Positions 1-12,735 of a stretch of DNA of 64,000 bases are shown here, piece by piece. Location of the stretch: contig NC_059075.1 in NCBI RefSeq assembly GCF_020497125.1, positions 46,102,003-46,166,002 of the forward strand, read 5' to 3'. The translations under genes and the position numbers were made by a program. Below the pieces are notes generated by a model. That model was not told where the DNA came from, made no database searches, and worked only from the letters and a program-made list of their open reading frames with translations. Each line of letters starts with the position of its first letter. Positions within the stretch are counted from its first letter, which is position 1. This stretch comes from Mauremys mutica. Lineage: Eukaryota; Chordata; Testudines; Geoemydidae.

Positions 1-1580
1 TGTTTTCAAAGCACTAACAACCTGGTTCCTGCTACCTCTCCATTCTTGCCTCCTTTTCTGCTGCTCACCCACAGCACCCAGACTCATCACTCCCAATATG
101 TCCTTTCCTACTTCTGCCTTCTTGTCTGCCTCCATGCCACGTTCTACACATGGAACCCTTGACTTGACCCTCTCCGACAAGTGACTCCTTAGACTGCATG
201 GCTTTCCTCAAACCTACATTCTCTAATCCACAACTCCGACGTTGTAGAGTAGAGAATGTAATAAACTATGGAACTGACAAAATATGAGGAATTTAAAATA
301 ATAAAACTGTAGAATTTACAAATTCTGAATTAGTTATAGTTCTCAGCTCCTTCATGCTGCCTTTGCCTCCCCCTCACCATCACTGTAGCTGCATGCTGCC
401 TGCATCAATTATAAGCTCTTTTGAGGCTGGGTCCATGTTGTTTTACATGTCTGTAAAGCACCCCAGCACATAATATTTTGCTGTATGGCATGGTAAACTG
501 AATAGAGAGCAATGACTTTTCAGATTCTCTCTCAGGTTATCATCCTCAGTCAAAACAAAAAAAAAAGGTTTTTTTTTATAGCAGCACTGACAGCTGATCC
601 AGGTCTTTGGCAGGTGCAGAAGTTTCTCCAACAAGGAAAGGAGGCAGTGCTGGATTGGAGTAGCTTACATTGCACGTATGCAATGTCTGTGCATCACAGA
701 CCTCAGTTCCAGGGGTTTTCCCGGCATGCATAGTGGGAACAGGATGCTGGAGGAGTGAGGCCAAAGGAGCCTCTGATATGCAGATCTTCCTGTCCTGCCC
801 CTCATTGCAGAGGGGATTTAACACCTGTACAACTTTTAGGGTGCCATTTTCACAAAGGTGGAGGCGGAGTGCAAAGTGCACCCACATTTGCACATGCAAA
901 CCACAAATTTCATAACCGAACACACAAGAGGTACATGGAGTTAACAAAGTTTCTCACAGCTCTCCAATTAATCTTCATGGAAAAGCCTAATCTGTTGGGC
1001 AAAGAAATCCAGGGAGAGCACAAAAAGAAGCAAGGACAGGGGGGTAGTCTTGCATAGTAACCCTATTCAAAAGAAACCAAGGGGAGTTCAGGTCATTGAT
1101 CCAAATCTGTGTGTCTGAGCTACAGTATGGTAAAGAGCTTAGATAGAACGAACAGCATTTTCTCTCTTTCCCCATCCCTCTCCCAAATTCTTTCTCCTTA
1201 ACCTTGAAAATGAAAAGGACCTCTCTACCTGGTCGATGGCTCTGACTTGGACTACTTTTAATGATTGCAAGCAACAGTTGTTAGTTTCCTACAGATATAA
1301 TTAGAAGCAAAATAAAATGTAGAAGATACATGCTTTGTAAGTGTTCATAAACTCTAGTCAAAAATTCTTCTTTAACAGAACATAAATTAGATTATATGCT
1401 TTTAGTGCTGAATATATTTGTTACCAACACACATAACAAGAACAAAATCTGTGCTATTTTCAATCTGAAATTCGACCGTTTGCAATGCCTGAATAAAAGT
1501 TTCTATCCACCTAAGAAAAAGATGCACAAAAACCCTAATGCAAAAATTTAAGCTACCTAATCTTGTATTAAGTGCAGTCG
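1..1580. other. Non-coding DNA, no gene seen
   Basis: AT-rich sequence with short ORFs only, none with a recognisable domain. A stretch around 400-490 (an age-worn 'TCTGTAAAGCACC' region) resembles the 3' tail of a MIR-type SINE. I see nothing else I can support. Confidence 0.5.
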
Positions 1581-1582
1581 CA

Positions 1583-1643
1583 CACATACAATATATAAAT
1601 AGAACACATCTACACATACAAATATATAAATAGAACACATCTG
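1583..1643. repeat. Short tandem duplication, two units of about 30 bp
   Basis: Two adjacent near-identical units of about 30 bp, each containing ATATATAAATAGAACACATC; they differ by one inserted A and the last base. The second unit abuts a Penelope-type tail, so the duplication may have arisen at or near that insertion point. Confidence 0.7.
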
Positions 1644-1647
1644 CTTG

Positions 1648-1740
1648 CATCCGAAGAAGTGGGTATTCACCCACGAAAGCTCATGCTGCAAAACGTCTGT
1701 TAGTCTATAAGGTGCCACAGGATTCTTTGCTGCTTCTACA
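1648..1740 (+). repeat. Penelope-like element 3' tail fragment (plus)
   Basis: Contains the block GAAGTGGGTATTCACCCAC, then GAAAGCTCATGC and GTTAGTCTATAAGGTGCCAC. The same block occurs near 25.8 kb and, in reverse, near 25.7 and 43.2 kb, where it is joined to GIY-YIG coding sequence. The fragment is heavily 5'-truncated and non-coding. GTGGGT pairs with ACCCAC to give the stem II of a hammerhead-like fold described under findings. Confidence 0.7.
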
Positions 1741-4700
1741 AATTTATATTTGAATAAACATATAACAATCTGCTACCACAGATACTATATAAGTACATGC
1801 TTAAATAGAATTTAAATCATGATTAGAACAAAATCAGTTAAATCTTTAAATAAGGTTATACAAAAGATGCACTTCTGAACACAGGTAAATGCCACAGAAC
1901 AGATATTTCAGTACAAAACTAGTCAGAACAGCTCTCCCATAGTAATAAGCATCCCCCTTCTCAGTTCAATAATCAAATAGCTCTGACTGGTCAATGTCTG
2001 CTTTTGTCCGGTTCTGACCTACATGTTCCTATGAGAGACATCTTTGTCTCACTTTTCTTTGGTCACTGAGTTCATGTACCTCAATAGGCTGAGACTTGCA
2101 GTCCATTAACAAGAGTTCTCAGCTCAGCCCTAGGCCACCCAGAAGCCTTGGTGCATGTTCTCACTGAATGGCTTCACTGGTGGCCCATTCAAATGTGCTA
2201 ATGTCAGAATAAAAGGTTGAATGGAGGAGCCAATGTACACCATTGCTCAGGAAAAGTGACTGCAGCTTCCAACAAAGCCTCCCCTGTGGTGATGTTAAGC
2301 AGAGTTATCAATAGTGCTAAGGCAGAGCAAGAACTAATGCGCCAATCATGTCATCAACAGGTGGCACAGATGCAGCCACTTCAATACAGAAATCACAGGG
2401 CAACATTTACTGGTAATTCTATCCTCTTTCCAGTTTTAACGTACAGATAAGTGTGCAGATGTCATGTCTCTCTCTCTTGTGCTGTGTCAGACCCCCTTGA
2501 ACTGAGTTCCTAAAGACTTTTTTGTTTCCTGTTCCTTTTACTATTGGCACAAACTGTAGGCAATGTTAAAGTCTCATCAACAGCAAAGCAAAAATCTTGT
2601 TTTTTTTAAACTACAGATAAGTAATTTTCTCCAGTTTATTCAAGCAGCTCAAAGAGAACATTTCAGTACAAAAAGGAAACAATTTTGTTATTCACAAGAC
2701 TTGCCACACTGTTACACCAATTTGCTAATTGTCAGAATGCACATTAAACTGTCTTGATTTGTCTTAAATTAACAAACCATGTAACCTCTCCTCATCTCAC
2801 TTGACTACAGCTTATTTTTTTCTTCAAGAATTTTTTGGGGAAAATAGGGAATAGGAAAAAAAAAGTCTTCATAACAATTATGAGGAATGTGTGTGAAAAG
2901 ACTAAATTTGTTTGTAAAGTACATTATGGGCAGTTGCTGAACTGGAGGAGACTGTCCTAGCACATAAAAACAACTCTGATTTCTGCAGTAGATTTCCATT
3001 GCTTTGCTAGTACAGTAGTATGTTGCTAGAGGAGAAATAGAGGCTTCCCTCAGTTAGCAATCGTGTAAGAAGGGAAACAGCCACCATCATAAAATACTTC
3101 TGAACAAAATGGGATCATTCCACGATGTCATACTTAAAGACTTAAAAACATAAGTCATTTTAAGACCATTCTTATGGGACAGAGGTGAATGAGACAGAAA
3201 ACACTAAAGAACCACCATCAAGTGGAAATTCCAAACATTTTCCTAGGGCTAGCACTGGAGGACTCCACCTATGGAACAAGGTACTCAAAAAATTGTAAGT
3301 CTTGGAGAGCAGATGTGAATTATAGCAAATTACAGTCTATGATACAAGTGTGTTCTAGAGGTTATTAGTGACCCTGATGCCCAAGCTTAAAATATTTGGT
3401 AGTGTAGGTATAGTGCCATGCAGGATATAGTTTGGTTTCAAATCTTACTTCCTTTCTCCTTGCAGCTGGGAATGCTCCTGAGGGGAGAGAGAATGGCAGC
3501 ATTCAAAGCGACGCAGCCAGAAACATAGCAGTTGCAATACAGGAAGGAATTTGAGTTAAACTGATGTAGAATCAGGTGGGACTACAGGGATTTGATAAAG
3601 ATGCACATGTTCCCTAACCTCCTAAGAAAAGCTTTGTCTTGGGATGTTTCTTTATCTCTGTACAGATGTTTCTCTCATCCTGTGTGTGTTGCTCCTGAGA
3701 GGTACTTTTTAATAGACATGGAGAAATTACAAGCTGGAAACTCATTATGAGCAACATTCAGTCATGCACCAGCAAAAGATTTAACATTCAGTCTCTCTCA
3801 CATTATGTATACAAAAACCATTTTAATGGTAGATGTAGTTAGTAAAGGGGGTATAAATTTTATTAGCTATCGTTTTCCCTATGCAGTTGTGGTGCTATGT
3901 TATCTTGACTGATTGGCAGAAGGATTTTTAAAAAGTACTGTTTTATTTCAAGTCTCTGGAACTAATTATGTGATATTCACCAAATACATGATAATGTGAA
4001 AATGGTATTGGTATCTCTATGCCTTGACCTACATAACTAATTTGTGGCTTCAACATTCATTAATACCACAGCTATCCCAGATGCAGGTTGGTAATACCAT
4101 CCCATATGAAAAATCCTATGGATATAAGACAGAGTGATAACTTTTCTATAGAATCCTTAAACCAACCATAATTGGGCTATAATTGTTTTTTTAATTATAT
4201 AGGATAGATTATAAACACTACAGAAAGGATCTATATTAAATTCTACAAATGTTTAGAGCAATTTCTACCAGATACTATTTAAATTCTACAGACTTCTATT
4301 TATAGAATTTTTCCATAAGGATTTATACAGTACCACAGCATCATGTATTCTCTCTCTCTCATGTCTGAGTGTAGAAGTTTGTGAAAGAAGGAAGAAAAAA
4401 AAGTGAGGAATATCCAGATAAATCACATCCTTCCATTTAATTTTTTCCACTACTATTAAGTTTCATTAAGTTACTACTAGTTTCAGTCCCTTCCCCTCCC
4501 CTTACATGAGACAGATCCCATGAAGTCAATGGAAGTTTTTCCTGAGTATAAAAGCTGCAATATTGAGCCCTATGTTGGCATACTTCAGCAATCTAGCTAA
4601 ACCAATACATTTTGAGGCCTCACGCAAAATGATTTTATGCAGATTTAATTAATTTTGTATTTCATCATAAGATGCTAATTTCTTCACACACATTGGAACG

Positions 4701-5560
4701 AACTTGGGTCTGTTTCCCAGAATTAATAGTAAGAACCTTTTCTGTCTTTCCACCTCTAACTGGTACTGCACAGTTTCAAAAGGCTCCTTTAGAACTCGGC
4801 TAGCATAGTACCCCAAGGGGAAGCTAACTGCTCCTTTAAAAATTCTTCTCTAATTTGGTTAGAGCAAAAGCTGCTTTTGGTTAGTGCAGAGCCACCTGTT
4901 TTTCATTTCTTTCCTTTTCTTCATTCTGTATGCCTATGACCTTAAAGGCTCAGCAGACCTCTCTGGAACCTTAAATTGTAAAGTGGGGAAGAAATGCCTG
5001 CTGATTTGCATGACTTAGTCAGTAGCTCCTTGTTGATGCTTTTATAAACCAGCAATAAAATGGAGGCCCAAGAAGCAAACAACTAGTTTTTTTCCTTCTG
5101 AATCCTAAATACTCCACCTCTAAAAGTAACACTTCCACTCTGCTACCCTGCCGCTATTACTTTCAGAGTGTTGTGGCACATTCCAGTGACACTGCTCAGT
5201 CGGGCACATGCCTAGGCAGTATAATTTCTCCCTCCTTAGGGCATGTAAAGACAAAAAATTCCCAAATGATCTTAGGGTAAATTATATTTAATTTTAAAAC
5301 AAAATAACTTTCCTTAAATAAAAACTACTGGATGTGATTTTTTGTTAATTTTCTATCAATTTAGGGTTATAAAGTTGATCTCTTTCCCCTTCTTTTCCAG
5401 GTGTTCTCACCCCCTTTCTGATGTAGGAATGTGTAGTGGGCATGAGAAACTCTTAGTCTTTCAGACCTGGGTCCCAGGCACACACACCTAAGCACATGCT
5501 TTTCTTTACTCACAAGAGTGGTCCCAATGACTAAAGTTAAAACACAGATGTTTTTGTAGG
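1741..5560. other. Non-coding DNA, no gene or named repeat seen
   Basis: AT-rich single-copy-looking sequence. ORFs are all under 80 codons and show no domain. I found no fold-back structure, satellite or clear transposon terminus. Confidence 0.45.
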
Positions 5561-5625
5561 ATTGAGGCCCAAGTTTTCTCCCTGCCTTCTCCTGCCCTGC
5601 AAGGTGTTTCTATATTACTTGCCTG

Positions 5626-5934
5626 ATGCTTCTATCTATGCTTTTTGGTGTTGAGCATTGTACCACTACACATTCCTTTATGGCCAAATTACATACATTT
5701 TTGGGGTTCAAAAATGCAGAGTACAAGACATTCAGATATGAATTTAGGCATGTTTTGGAAAGATGGCAGAATGTCACGGATCCTAAGTTAACCTTTTTGG
5801 ATTATAATGAGACAAACGCCATCCAAAACACTTTTCTCTCTTATGTATGGATGGATCCAAATATAAAACTGGCCCATAAGACGCTTCATTTTATGAAATA
5901 CTGGTGGGTACCTGCCTTCAAAAAAAGTGTCTAG
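5626..5934 (+). CDS. Unrecognised 102-codon ORF, possibly an exon or pseudogene piece
   Basis: An uninterrupted frame in otherwise stop-rich AT-rich DNA. The frame stays open upstream of the ATG to about 5566, and a pyrimidine-rich stretch ending in CAG/CAAG lies just before it (about 5575-5603), so this could be a 3' exon rather than a single-exon gene. The predicted peptide is rich in aromatic residues (FRYEF, SYVWMD, KYWWVP) and has one NVT and one NET glycosylation-type sequon. AATAAA signals follow within about 150 bp of the TAG. I do not recognise the family. A random ORF or a decayed transposon fragment is also possible. Confidence 0.2.
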   Translation: MLLSMLFGVEHCTTTHSFMAKLHTFLGFKNAEYKTFRYEFRHVLERWQNVTDPKLTFLDYNETNAIQNTFLSYVWMDPNIKLAHKTLHFMKYWWVPAFKKSV

Positions 5935-7220
5935 TTTCATTTCTCTCTAGCCTGACAAACAAGCAAGAAAGCACTTGCATCTTCAGTATTAAAGATAGTC
6001 TAATGCTCATGGTTCTATTTTAAAAATAAATGGCAGATTCAGACGTCTATTGTGTGAGATTTGTCATTTTTTAAATAAAAATGTTCTCAGTGTCTTATAA
6101 GTTCTATAATAAGCACATCTACCATTTCGTATCACGCTTATATTGATATATAGCTCTCTTGCTTTCTATTGAGTCTCAGATGTGATCACTTCAAAGAGTA
6201 TCAGAACAAAAGCAGGATGGGGAAAAAAGTTCTCATTCCTTAATGCACAAATGTGTTGTGTTTCTCTTTTAAAGTTTCACAGTTTCAAGAGTCTTCAGCA
6301 TGTTAATGAAACATCTGCACTACAGCTTCCTAAATAGGTTTCTTTATCATGCAGTGTCATTAGTTAAGGCTTTAAACGTTAATACGTTGCTCATTTTTAG
6401 TTAAAAATGACATAAGCTGTTCTAACTAAATCAGTATAAACTACAGAGCTAATTGTGACAGATTATTTCTGTGGGGATCTGAGTGTACACACTCCATAAG
6501 AATTCATAACTACATTGCTTTCTAGCTTGGGCAAGCACTGCTCCCCCACAACTTCCACACCACTAGTTGAGGATGGAGAGATTCAGATTCCCCTTCCCAC
6601 CTTTTCCAGTTTCAATCTATTTCAAGTACTAAATATAGGAAACTAGCAATAGGGTAAACCCCATGGGTTTATGGTGTACAGAAGCATCCTCCAGTTGGGA
6701 TCCTTACCTGAATTTATACGAAGGTTCCACTAGGTACCATGACTGTTCCCATAAAATCAGCCTTAACCAGTTAGGCCCTGGCTCCCTCCCACCCTATTGT
6801 GATCTTCTGCAAAGGGCAGGGGACGCAGAGTCATCATTACTCTCTCCCCGCTTTGATGCGACTGGAGAAACCATTAGGCCTGGTTGCTTCTCTGGTGTAT
6901 TTATGGGACATTTCTTCTTTTCTCTTGCCCCACCCCCAGCCCAAGCGTTCCTACCTCCAGATCCTTTTTGTACTCTCTCTCCAAGCTTCAGTGCATTTCT
7001 GCTCCCCATCCCAGCTGTGGAATTTTTCTTTCCTATTCTCACGTCTTTTCCTCCCCTCTATCATGTTGTTTTCCTCTCTCCTGTCACACCACACTCCCTC
7101 CACCTATGCCTGAGATAAAATTTGCTGATACTTTTTTCTTGCTAGTGGGAACCAGCAGGGGAAGAAGTGACATCAGTAGCAACTGACTTCTCCGTAGCAT
7201 GCAAAGCAATGGCTTCTGGG
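5935..7220. other. Non-coding DNA, no gene seen
   Basis: Contains a pyrimidine-rich interval (about 6780-7100) that gives several overlapping frames by composition alone. No domain, repeat terminus or RNA gene could be recognised. Confidence 0.4.
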
Positions 7221-7221
7221 T

Positions 7222-7431
7222 TAAATAAATAAACAATTGGAGATATACCAATCTCCTAGAACTGGAAGGGACCTTGAAAGGTCATCGAGTCCAGCCCCCT
7301 GCTTTCTCTAGCAGGACCAAGTACTGATTTTTGCCCCAGATCCCTAAGTGGCCCCCTCAAGGATTGAACTCACAACCCTGGGTTTAGCCTCACAACCCTG
7401 GGTTTAGCAGGCCAATGCTCAAACCACTGGG
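7222..7431 (-). repeat. tRNA-derived SINE (turtle Cry-type), minus strand
   Basis: Read on the minus strand it starts with a tRNA-like head: an A-box-like TGGTTTGAGCATTGG and a B-box-like GAGTTCAATCC. The body contains GGACCTTGAAAGGTC-type sequence in plus sense and ends in an AT-rich tail around 7222-7240. This matches my memory of the cryptodiran turtle tRNA-Lys-type SINE. The block CACAACCCTGGGTTTAGC occurs twice in a row (about 7372-7411), a local 20-bp duplication next to the B box. The outermost head bases are missing. Confidence 0.8.
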
Positions 7432-7439
7432 TTCCAGAC

Positions 7440-8040
7440 AAGGGCAGGGAACTGCAATCAAGAGAATTTTTGTCCTGAGCTACTTGAGAAGAGGAGTGTG
7501 GGAGGGAGAAGAAAGAGAGGGAGACTTTGAACAATAGCCAAAAAACTAGGACAGTCTCACTCAAAATAGCAAGCATGCTGTCAATAGTGTTGCTCTATTG
7601 GCACTACTAACAGCTGCCTACAAGTAGTGCTATTCCACTTCAATGACTTTGGACCAGATCTTAAAAGATATTTAGGAATCCAAGTCCCCTTGATTTCAGT
7701 GGGAGCTAGGCACCAAATATCTTTGAGGTCCTGGGCCTTTATGTTGTCATATTTAACCAGGACTCACTCATTTTCCATTTATGATCCCCTATATTTTTCC
7801 TGTGAATCAAGACAGTGGCCCACCAAGCAACATTTCCCAGTTCTTGGTACCTAATCTTCACGTGGCACTCTTCTTCCATGATCTGCTTGTGACCCTAAAG
7901 GCCCCTTGGCAAAGGGCCCCCAGTTCTTTGCAAACAATTCTCATCTCATACCTGACAAACTCACTACACCAAACACATTGCTTACGGGATATTGGCCAGA
8001 GGGTAACATGTAAGGTCTCTATTGAGCGTCTCCCACCAAC
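7440..8040. other. Non-coding DNA around a small fold-back MITE
   Basis: No gene is visible. The interval holds the 87-bp fold-back at 7651-7737, listed separately. Confidence 0.4.
7651..7737. repeat. Fold-back MITE, 87 bp
   Basis: The left half (GGACCAGATCTTAAAAGATA) is close to the reverse complement of the right half (ATATCTTTGAGGTCCTGGGCC), so the unit folds back on itself with a short central loop. Coding capacity is nil. A partial relative starts near 23,098. Confidence 0.6.
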
Positions 8041-8043
8041 ATA

Positions 8044-8157
8044 GCGCTGTCCACACTGATGCTTCTGTTGGTGTAACTTAGGTCACTCAGGGAAGTGTTT
8101 TTCATACCTAAGCGACATAAGTTATACCGACAAAAGTGCTAGTGTAGACATAGCCTT
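8044..8157. repeat. Truncated Harbinger/MITE-type repeat
   Basis: Its right end, ATAAGTTATACCGACAAAAG followed by TGCTAGTGTAGACATAGCC, is nearly identical to the right end of the MITE at 58,237-58,549. The left terminus is missing or degraded. Confidence 0.6.
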
Positions 8158-8159
8158 AG

Positions 8160-11100
8160 AGACGGCCAGTTCATGCAGGAGGGCATTTCCACCCCACCTT
8201 GGTCAGCCAGTGAAGTAACAGAAGGTTCTATTGTCTACCTTTGCCCCATCATGGAACTTAAGCTATAGTGTAGTCATAGCCTAATACGGAGTGGGAAGAG
8301 GTACTTTGGATCCATTCACTGAGGCGACATCTGTTGAGCAGGGTGGTTTCCATAGAAGATTGGATCCTGGTTCCTTTAAGGCAGCCCGATCTGCAACAGA
8401 CTGAACTTTGAGGGGAAAACCTACTTTATTAGATGAGAAAGGTAACTATTAGTAAGGCTAGATCCTAGTTCACATCTGATGACTTTGTTTAGTTTTGTAA
8501 CCATTTGTTTCCTTCAGTCTCTCTTGTTTCTAGCGGAATTTCTATTCTTTCTTAAATAAATCTCCTTTTGTTTCATTACAAGTGCTGTATGTTATATAGG
8601 AACAGTGGTTTAAGGTTAAACGTGGATACACTGCTCCTTTGGGAGCAGAGGATCTGAGACTCCTATGAGCAGCCAGTGTCAGGGGCTGGATATCACAGAA
8701 AAATGCTTCAAGGGGACTTGCATGTGCCTCTTGTTAACCTGCAAGGTAAAAACTGGTCTGGCAAAGCCCAGAGGAGAGCTCTTGAGTGGCTAAAAGTCTG
8801 GTAGTGTGAGGGAGCTAATACCACCAGCTTCCATAAGGAAGACTCCTTCAGGCTGGAGGCAAGGGGTAAAAGGTGACCCACAGAGCTGGGTAGCCCAATA
8901 TTGTCCCAGTACTATAAGATTCTTTCACTTTGTAGATGCTGTCACGCAAGGAATTTCTTCATTTTGGAGTTTCCATTTCAGAAAGGTAGGGTTAAAAAAA
9001 AAAGCGAGGTATTATTGCTAAACCAACTGAAATTGCATTTGTGACATCAAAATGGATTTTTTGAAGTAGTACACTGGATTGACAGAAAAGCAGCTGCACT
9101 GCAACAAATGAAAGTGGAAATTAATAAGAAACCAAGGTAAAAGAAAGACTATTGGTTTTGCACACCCACAGCAAATTGGCTGGATTTAGAAAAGCTCACT
9201 TTGATCTTTCCCAGACTAATTACTGCTCTGTGTTTGACTGTTTTGTGCATTAGTTGCCCTTCATAGAAAAATGAAACTACTGTAGTACACAGCTGTAATA
9301 CAAATGAAAATGTGACATCCAATAAACAAAGCATGGCAAAGGTCATCCAGTACAATAACTGTATAATTCAACTTTAAAATGTCTTTTGTATACAAATAAT
9401 GACACATTTAAGGTGGTTTTGAACAATGAACCAATATTAAATGGTGTGAGCATGGGTTTGAGAAAGAGTGAGAAAAACTGCATACAAGACTGATACATAG
9501 AGTTTTGTGACAAACATTTTTCAGACCTACTACACAATTGCAAGATTAAATTACCTTAAAAATGCATAAATATTTTGAATACTTAATCTATGAGGACTCT
9601 GGGAATATATCATCCTTACTATATGAAATCAAAGAACGGTAGTTCCATAGGTATACTTATTTTGGATTTCATAGGTCCATGGTATCCAAAGGATAAAGAA
9701 AAAACAATTGTAAACTGGTGAAGATCAGCTACTAGAAGAACCAAAATTAGTCTTTTAGTCAACAAGTATTCCTCCTCAAGGCTTTGGAGTATATCAGTTA
9801 TAACAAGAGAAAGAAAAATTGCTTTACATGAAAGCAAACTGAAAACTTCACCCATAATAACTGGGTACAAAGCCAGACCTTCACAAAAACCTTCCCACTC
9901 TATAGCTCAAGCGCCTGTTTTTACAATTTCCTGTGGTCCTTCTGAGAGTCTGATAGGGCTTTCAGTGTCCACTCCTGCACACCTGTAACTCCTTGCTTGC
10001 TGAAAAATAAGCAGAGCTTTCGGACACTACAACCCCCAGCAAAGACAGTATCTGATCTGGAGACCAATGTTAAGGAGAGGAATCACACAGAAGTGACATT
10101 TCATTGTTAACTAAGGCCCTAATCATGCAAGCACTTAGACACATGAGTAGCTTTACACATGGGAGTAAAGTTTAGCTTGTGCATGTCTGCAAAATGTGGT
10201 TCTTATTTCCAATGGAGACTATCTTGTCTACCAAAAGAAAAACATTCCTACTTAAATTTTGCAAGCAAACTTTGTCTTCATTCCACCAGCTACAGAGACA
10301 CTAGTTGCCTTCATAAGGGAGGTGTTCTCCGGATTCTAACAACATTTTTTTATGATTGTTTACTATTCTGTATTACCATAGTGCCAAGAGGCTAAATATA
10401 TTGATTTTTTAAAAGCTTGGGCTGCACATATTTATAATATAAGAATAACATAATATTTTCTTTTGCTGTGAACCCATAAAACCTAAAGCTGCCATAGACT
10501 GATGCTGTTAGCGCAGCATTAAACTCCTGATGTGGATTTGTTCTGTTATTCTCCACCATCCAAAAGTGTTATGGGCATTTGGGACCTTAGGCACCTTTGT
10601 ATTCACACCCTACACACTACCTCAAATCATAGTTGTACAAAATATACCTTGTGAGGTATCACATGAAAGCTAATAAAACTGTTTATTAATATCATTGTAA
10701 AATGCAGCTGTGCTAGCCTTTTATGTAAAGTTAAGAATTTCCTCTGTATGATGTTACTAGAACATCTTTAAGAGAAGCCTACTTAGCCTAGGTAAAGGTG
10801 GTAAACAGGTCTATCCCAGACAAAGAAATGTGGATTTACCTCAATTTACAACAAAGCTATTGAGCTAAATCAGCTAGGGTTATCCTGCTCCTGACCTCGA
10901 GAGACAGAGAATTAACATGGCTCCTACGCCTGAGAGACACAGGAGACTGAATCCCCAGGAGGTCTTCCTGACTTGTATGACAAAAGCATTCCTTTGCGAA
11001 TATAATAAATAGAGGCAGACTCCATCTTTATCCTTCACCTTAGAAGAACTTAATATCTTCTGAGAATGCACAGCGACTGGGGCCTGGGTCAACGAGACGG

Positions 11101-11620
11101 GGGGAAGCCAGTACAAATTACCAGGCCCCAGCAGTCCAGAAGGGGCTTTGTCAGCCCTGTTTAGTCAGTCCACCCTTGCTGAGGGGCCCGAAAGAATTTT
11201 TTCACCGGGGCCCGAACCCGCTCTCGGTGGCCCTGATTGGGGCTGTGTATTGCAGAGAAACATCTCTGAGGAGCTTCAGGGCGGGCATTCACTAATTGTT
11301 ACCTGCTAGGTGAAGTTTGGTCCAGGGAGCCTTGAGGAGTTTGCTGATGAAAAAGACAGACTGATGTGGCAGGGAGCTGACAGGCAGTCTAATTGCCAGC
11401 AAAATGTTCTGTTGCTGAGGCAGAGAGGTAACACAGTGGCTTGTAGCTCAGCAGCGTTTTATGGTACTTCACAGAAGGCATAAGGAGATGTGGCCTCAGC
11501 TTCAAACAGCTGACAAGCAAATTTTAGCCATGATATAATTCAAGGTAACAAAGTAAGGCGAGAGTGGGGTGAGGAGTGGCATAGGTTAGAGCAATACAGT
11601 CATGCAATTACATAAGCAGG
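8160..11620. other. Non-coding DNA with unnamed old repeats
   Basis: No gene seen. Sub-regions about 8440-8660 and 10,590-11,130 read like old LTR or LINE 3' UTR repeats by composition, but I cannot name a family or find termini. Small ORFs here are not credible genes. Confidence 0.35.
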
Positions 11621-11623
11621 AAG

Positions 11624-11950
11624 CACAGTCTGGTGGTTAAACACTGGATTAGGATTCAAAAGATAGATGCTCAATTTCCGTTTCTGTGTAATCTTGGACA
11701 AGTCACGTAAGGCCTGATTCTGCACCTGGCTCAATGCAGGTGCCAGGGTCCTCCCCACCTGGAGCTGGTTACAGGCTCAGGACCTCAATGTCTCTGTGCC
11801 TCAGCTCTCCAGGTGTAAAATACAGATATAATACTTCCTCTTCCCCCATCTTTTGTCCCTCTTGTCTAATTAGAAAGTAAGCTCTTCAGCGTGGGGAGAG
11901 ACAGCCTCTTACCAGGTGTATGTACAGCACCCTGGCACAATGGGTCCTCA
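11624..11950 (+). repeat. MIR-core SINE, interrupted
   Basis: It opens with a tRNA-like GTCTGGTGGTTAAACACTGG, continues with a core ending in CTTGGACAAGTCACGTAA, and after an interruption carries GTGCCTCAGCTCTCCAGGTG and a 3' tail. The order matches the MIR consensus. The interruption (about 11,710-11,790) contains unrelated sequence, possibly a small insertion. Confidence 0.6.
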
Positions 11951-12242
11951 GTCCCAGTTAATACATGTGCACACATTGCTGGTTCTGTAATGCTGGGGTT
12001 TGTTCATGTATATAAAAATGAGGACATTTTAAAATAGTATCTATTATTTTTAAAACTCATTTAAGACAATCTTCTAATTCCTGGGTCCCAATTTTTGAAT
12101 ATATTTGTGGTGGAAAATACTGGGGCGCAGCAGGGCCCACAGAGCCAATGTGGAGGTACACAACCCTACCTGATGATTGTCTGGATCTGTGAGTTGGCCA
12201 CATCCTTGTTCTAGATGGCCAAGCCCCAGCCCTGGTAGAATG

Positions 12243-12246
12243 ATAA
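12243..12246. repeat. ERV target site duplication, left (ATAA)
   Basis: ATAA directly outside the left LTR is repeated at 17,989-17,992 directly outside the right LTR. Four base pairs is the size usual for gamma-type retroviral integrases. Confidence 0.85.
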
Positions 12247-12683
12247 TGTTAGGTAAAAAGCAAGTCCTACTCACCTCTCCAGCACCCGAGTTTGTGCGGA
12301 GTTGGTATAGGGCTCAGAGATCTGTCAGAGACCAGACAAAACAATTCGTTGATCAACGGGCTCACACCATCCTTAGCTTAAGAGCCAAGCTTTGGAGGAG
12401 TGTGGCCAGTTTATTAGGGGTAAGCATCAATGTTTATACACAGAAGTAAACAAAGTGATTAACAGATCATAATGGTCATGCATAATCAATCAAGATTCTA
12501 CAGGACAAAACAGGTTAAAATGTAAATTGGAGAAGACAAAAGAGGGGATGGCTACTTATGGCTACTTATTGGGAGGGGAGGGGTCATGAGTAGTTCGCAG
12601 GTCAGAGTTTTTTGATTAAAAGTTTCAGACAGAGACATGAAATCTGAGTTAAGTTTCAGTTCATAAAAAGTTCAGACTCAACA
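12247..12683 (-). repeat. ERV 3' LTR (437 bp)
   Basis: Starts TGTTAGG and ends CAACA on the plus strand. It matches the copy at 17,552-17,988 base for base as far as I can read. In element sense it has a TATAAA (plus 12,433-12,438) and, about 20 bp downstream, an AATAAA (plus 12,410-12,415). A 10-bp word GGCTACTTAT is tandemly repeated near the middle. Confidence 0.95.
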
Positions 12684-12694
12684 TTCCTCCATTT
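12684..12694 (-). other. ERV polypurine tract
   Basis: On the minus strand AAATGGAGGAA lies directly upstream of the 3' LTR, the normal position for the plus-strand primer of reverse transcription. It is short and interrupted by a T, so it is a weak tract. Confidence 0.6.
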
Positions 12695-12735
12695 GTAGCT
12701 TTGGGATAACTATTTACCAAATGCTACACCCTATT

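Noticed and set aside
6663..7186. Pyrimidine-rich ORFs including one of 151 codons
   Set aside because: Low-complexity C/T composition explains the lack of stops; peptides are Pro/Ser/Phe/Leu repeats without a domain.
7222..7431. Possible tRNA gene
   Set aside because: The tRNA-like head is followed by the SINE body and tail and carries a duplication; it is a SINE, not a tRNA gene.
12177..12449. 90-codon plus-strand ORF and its twin at 17,467-17,754
   Set aside because: Both lie inside the two ERV LTRs and are antisense to the element; they match each other only because the LTRs are repeats.
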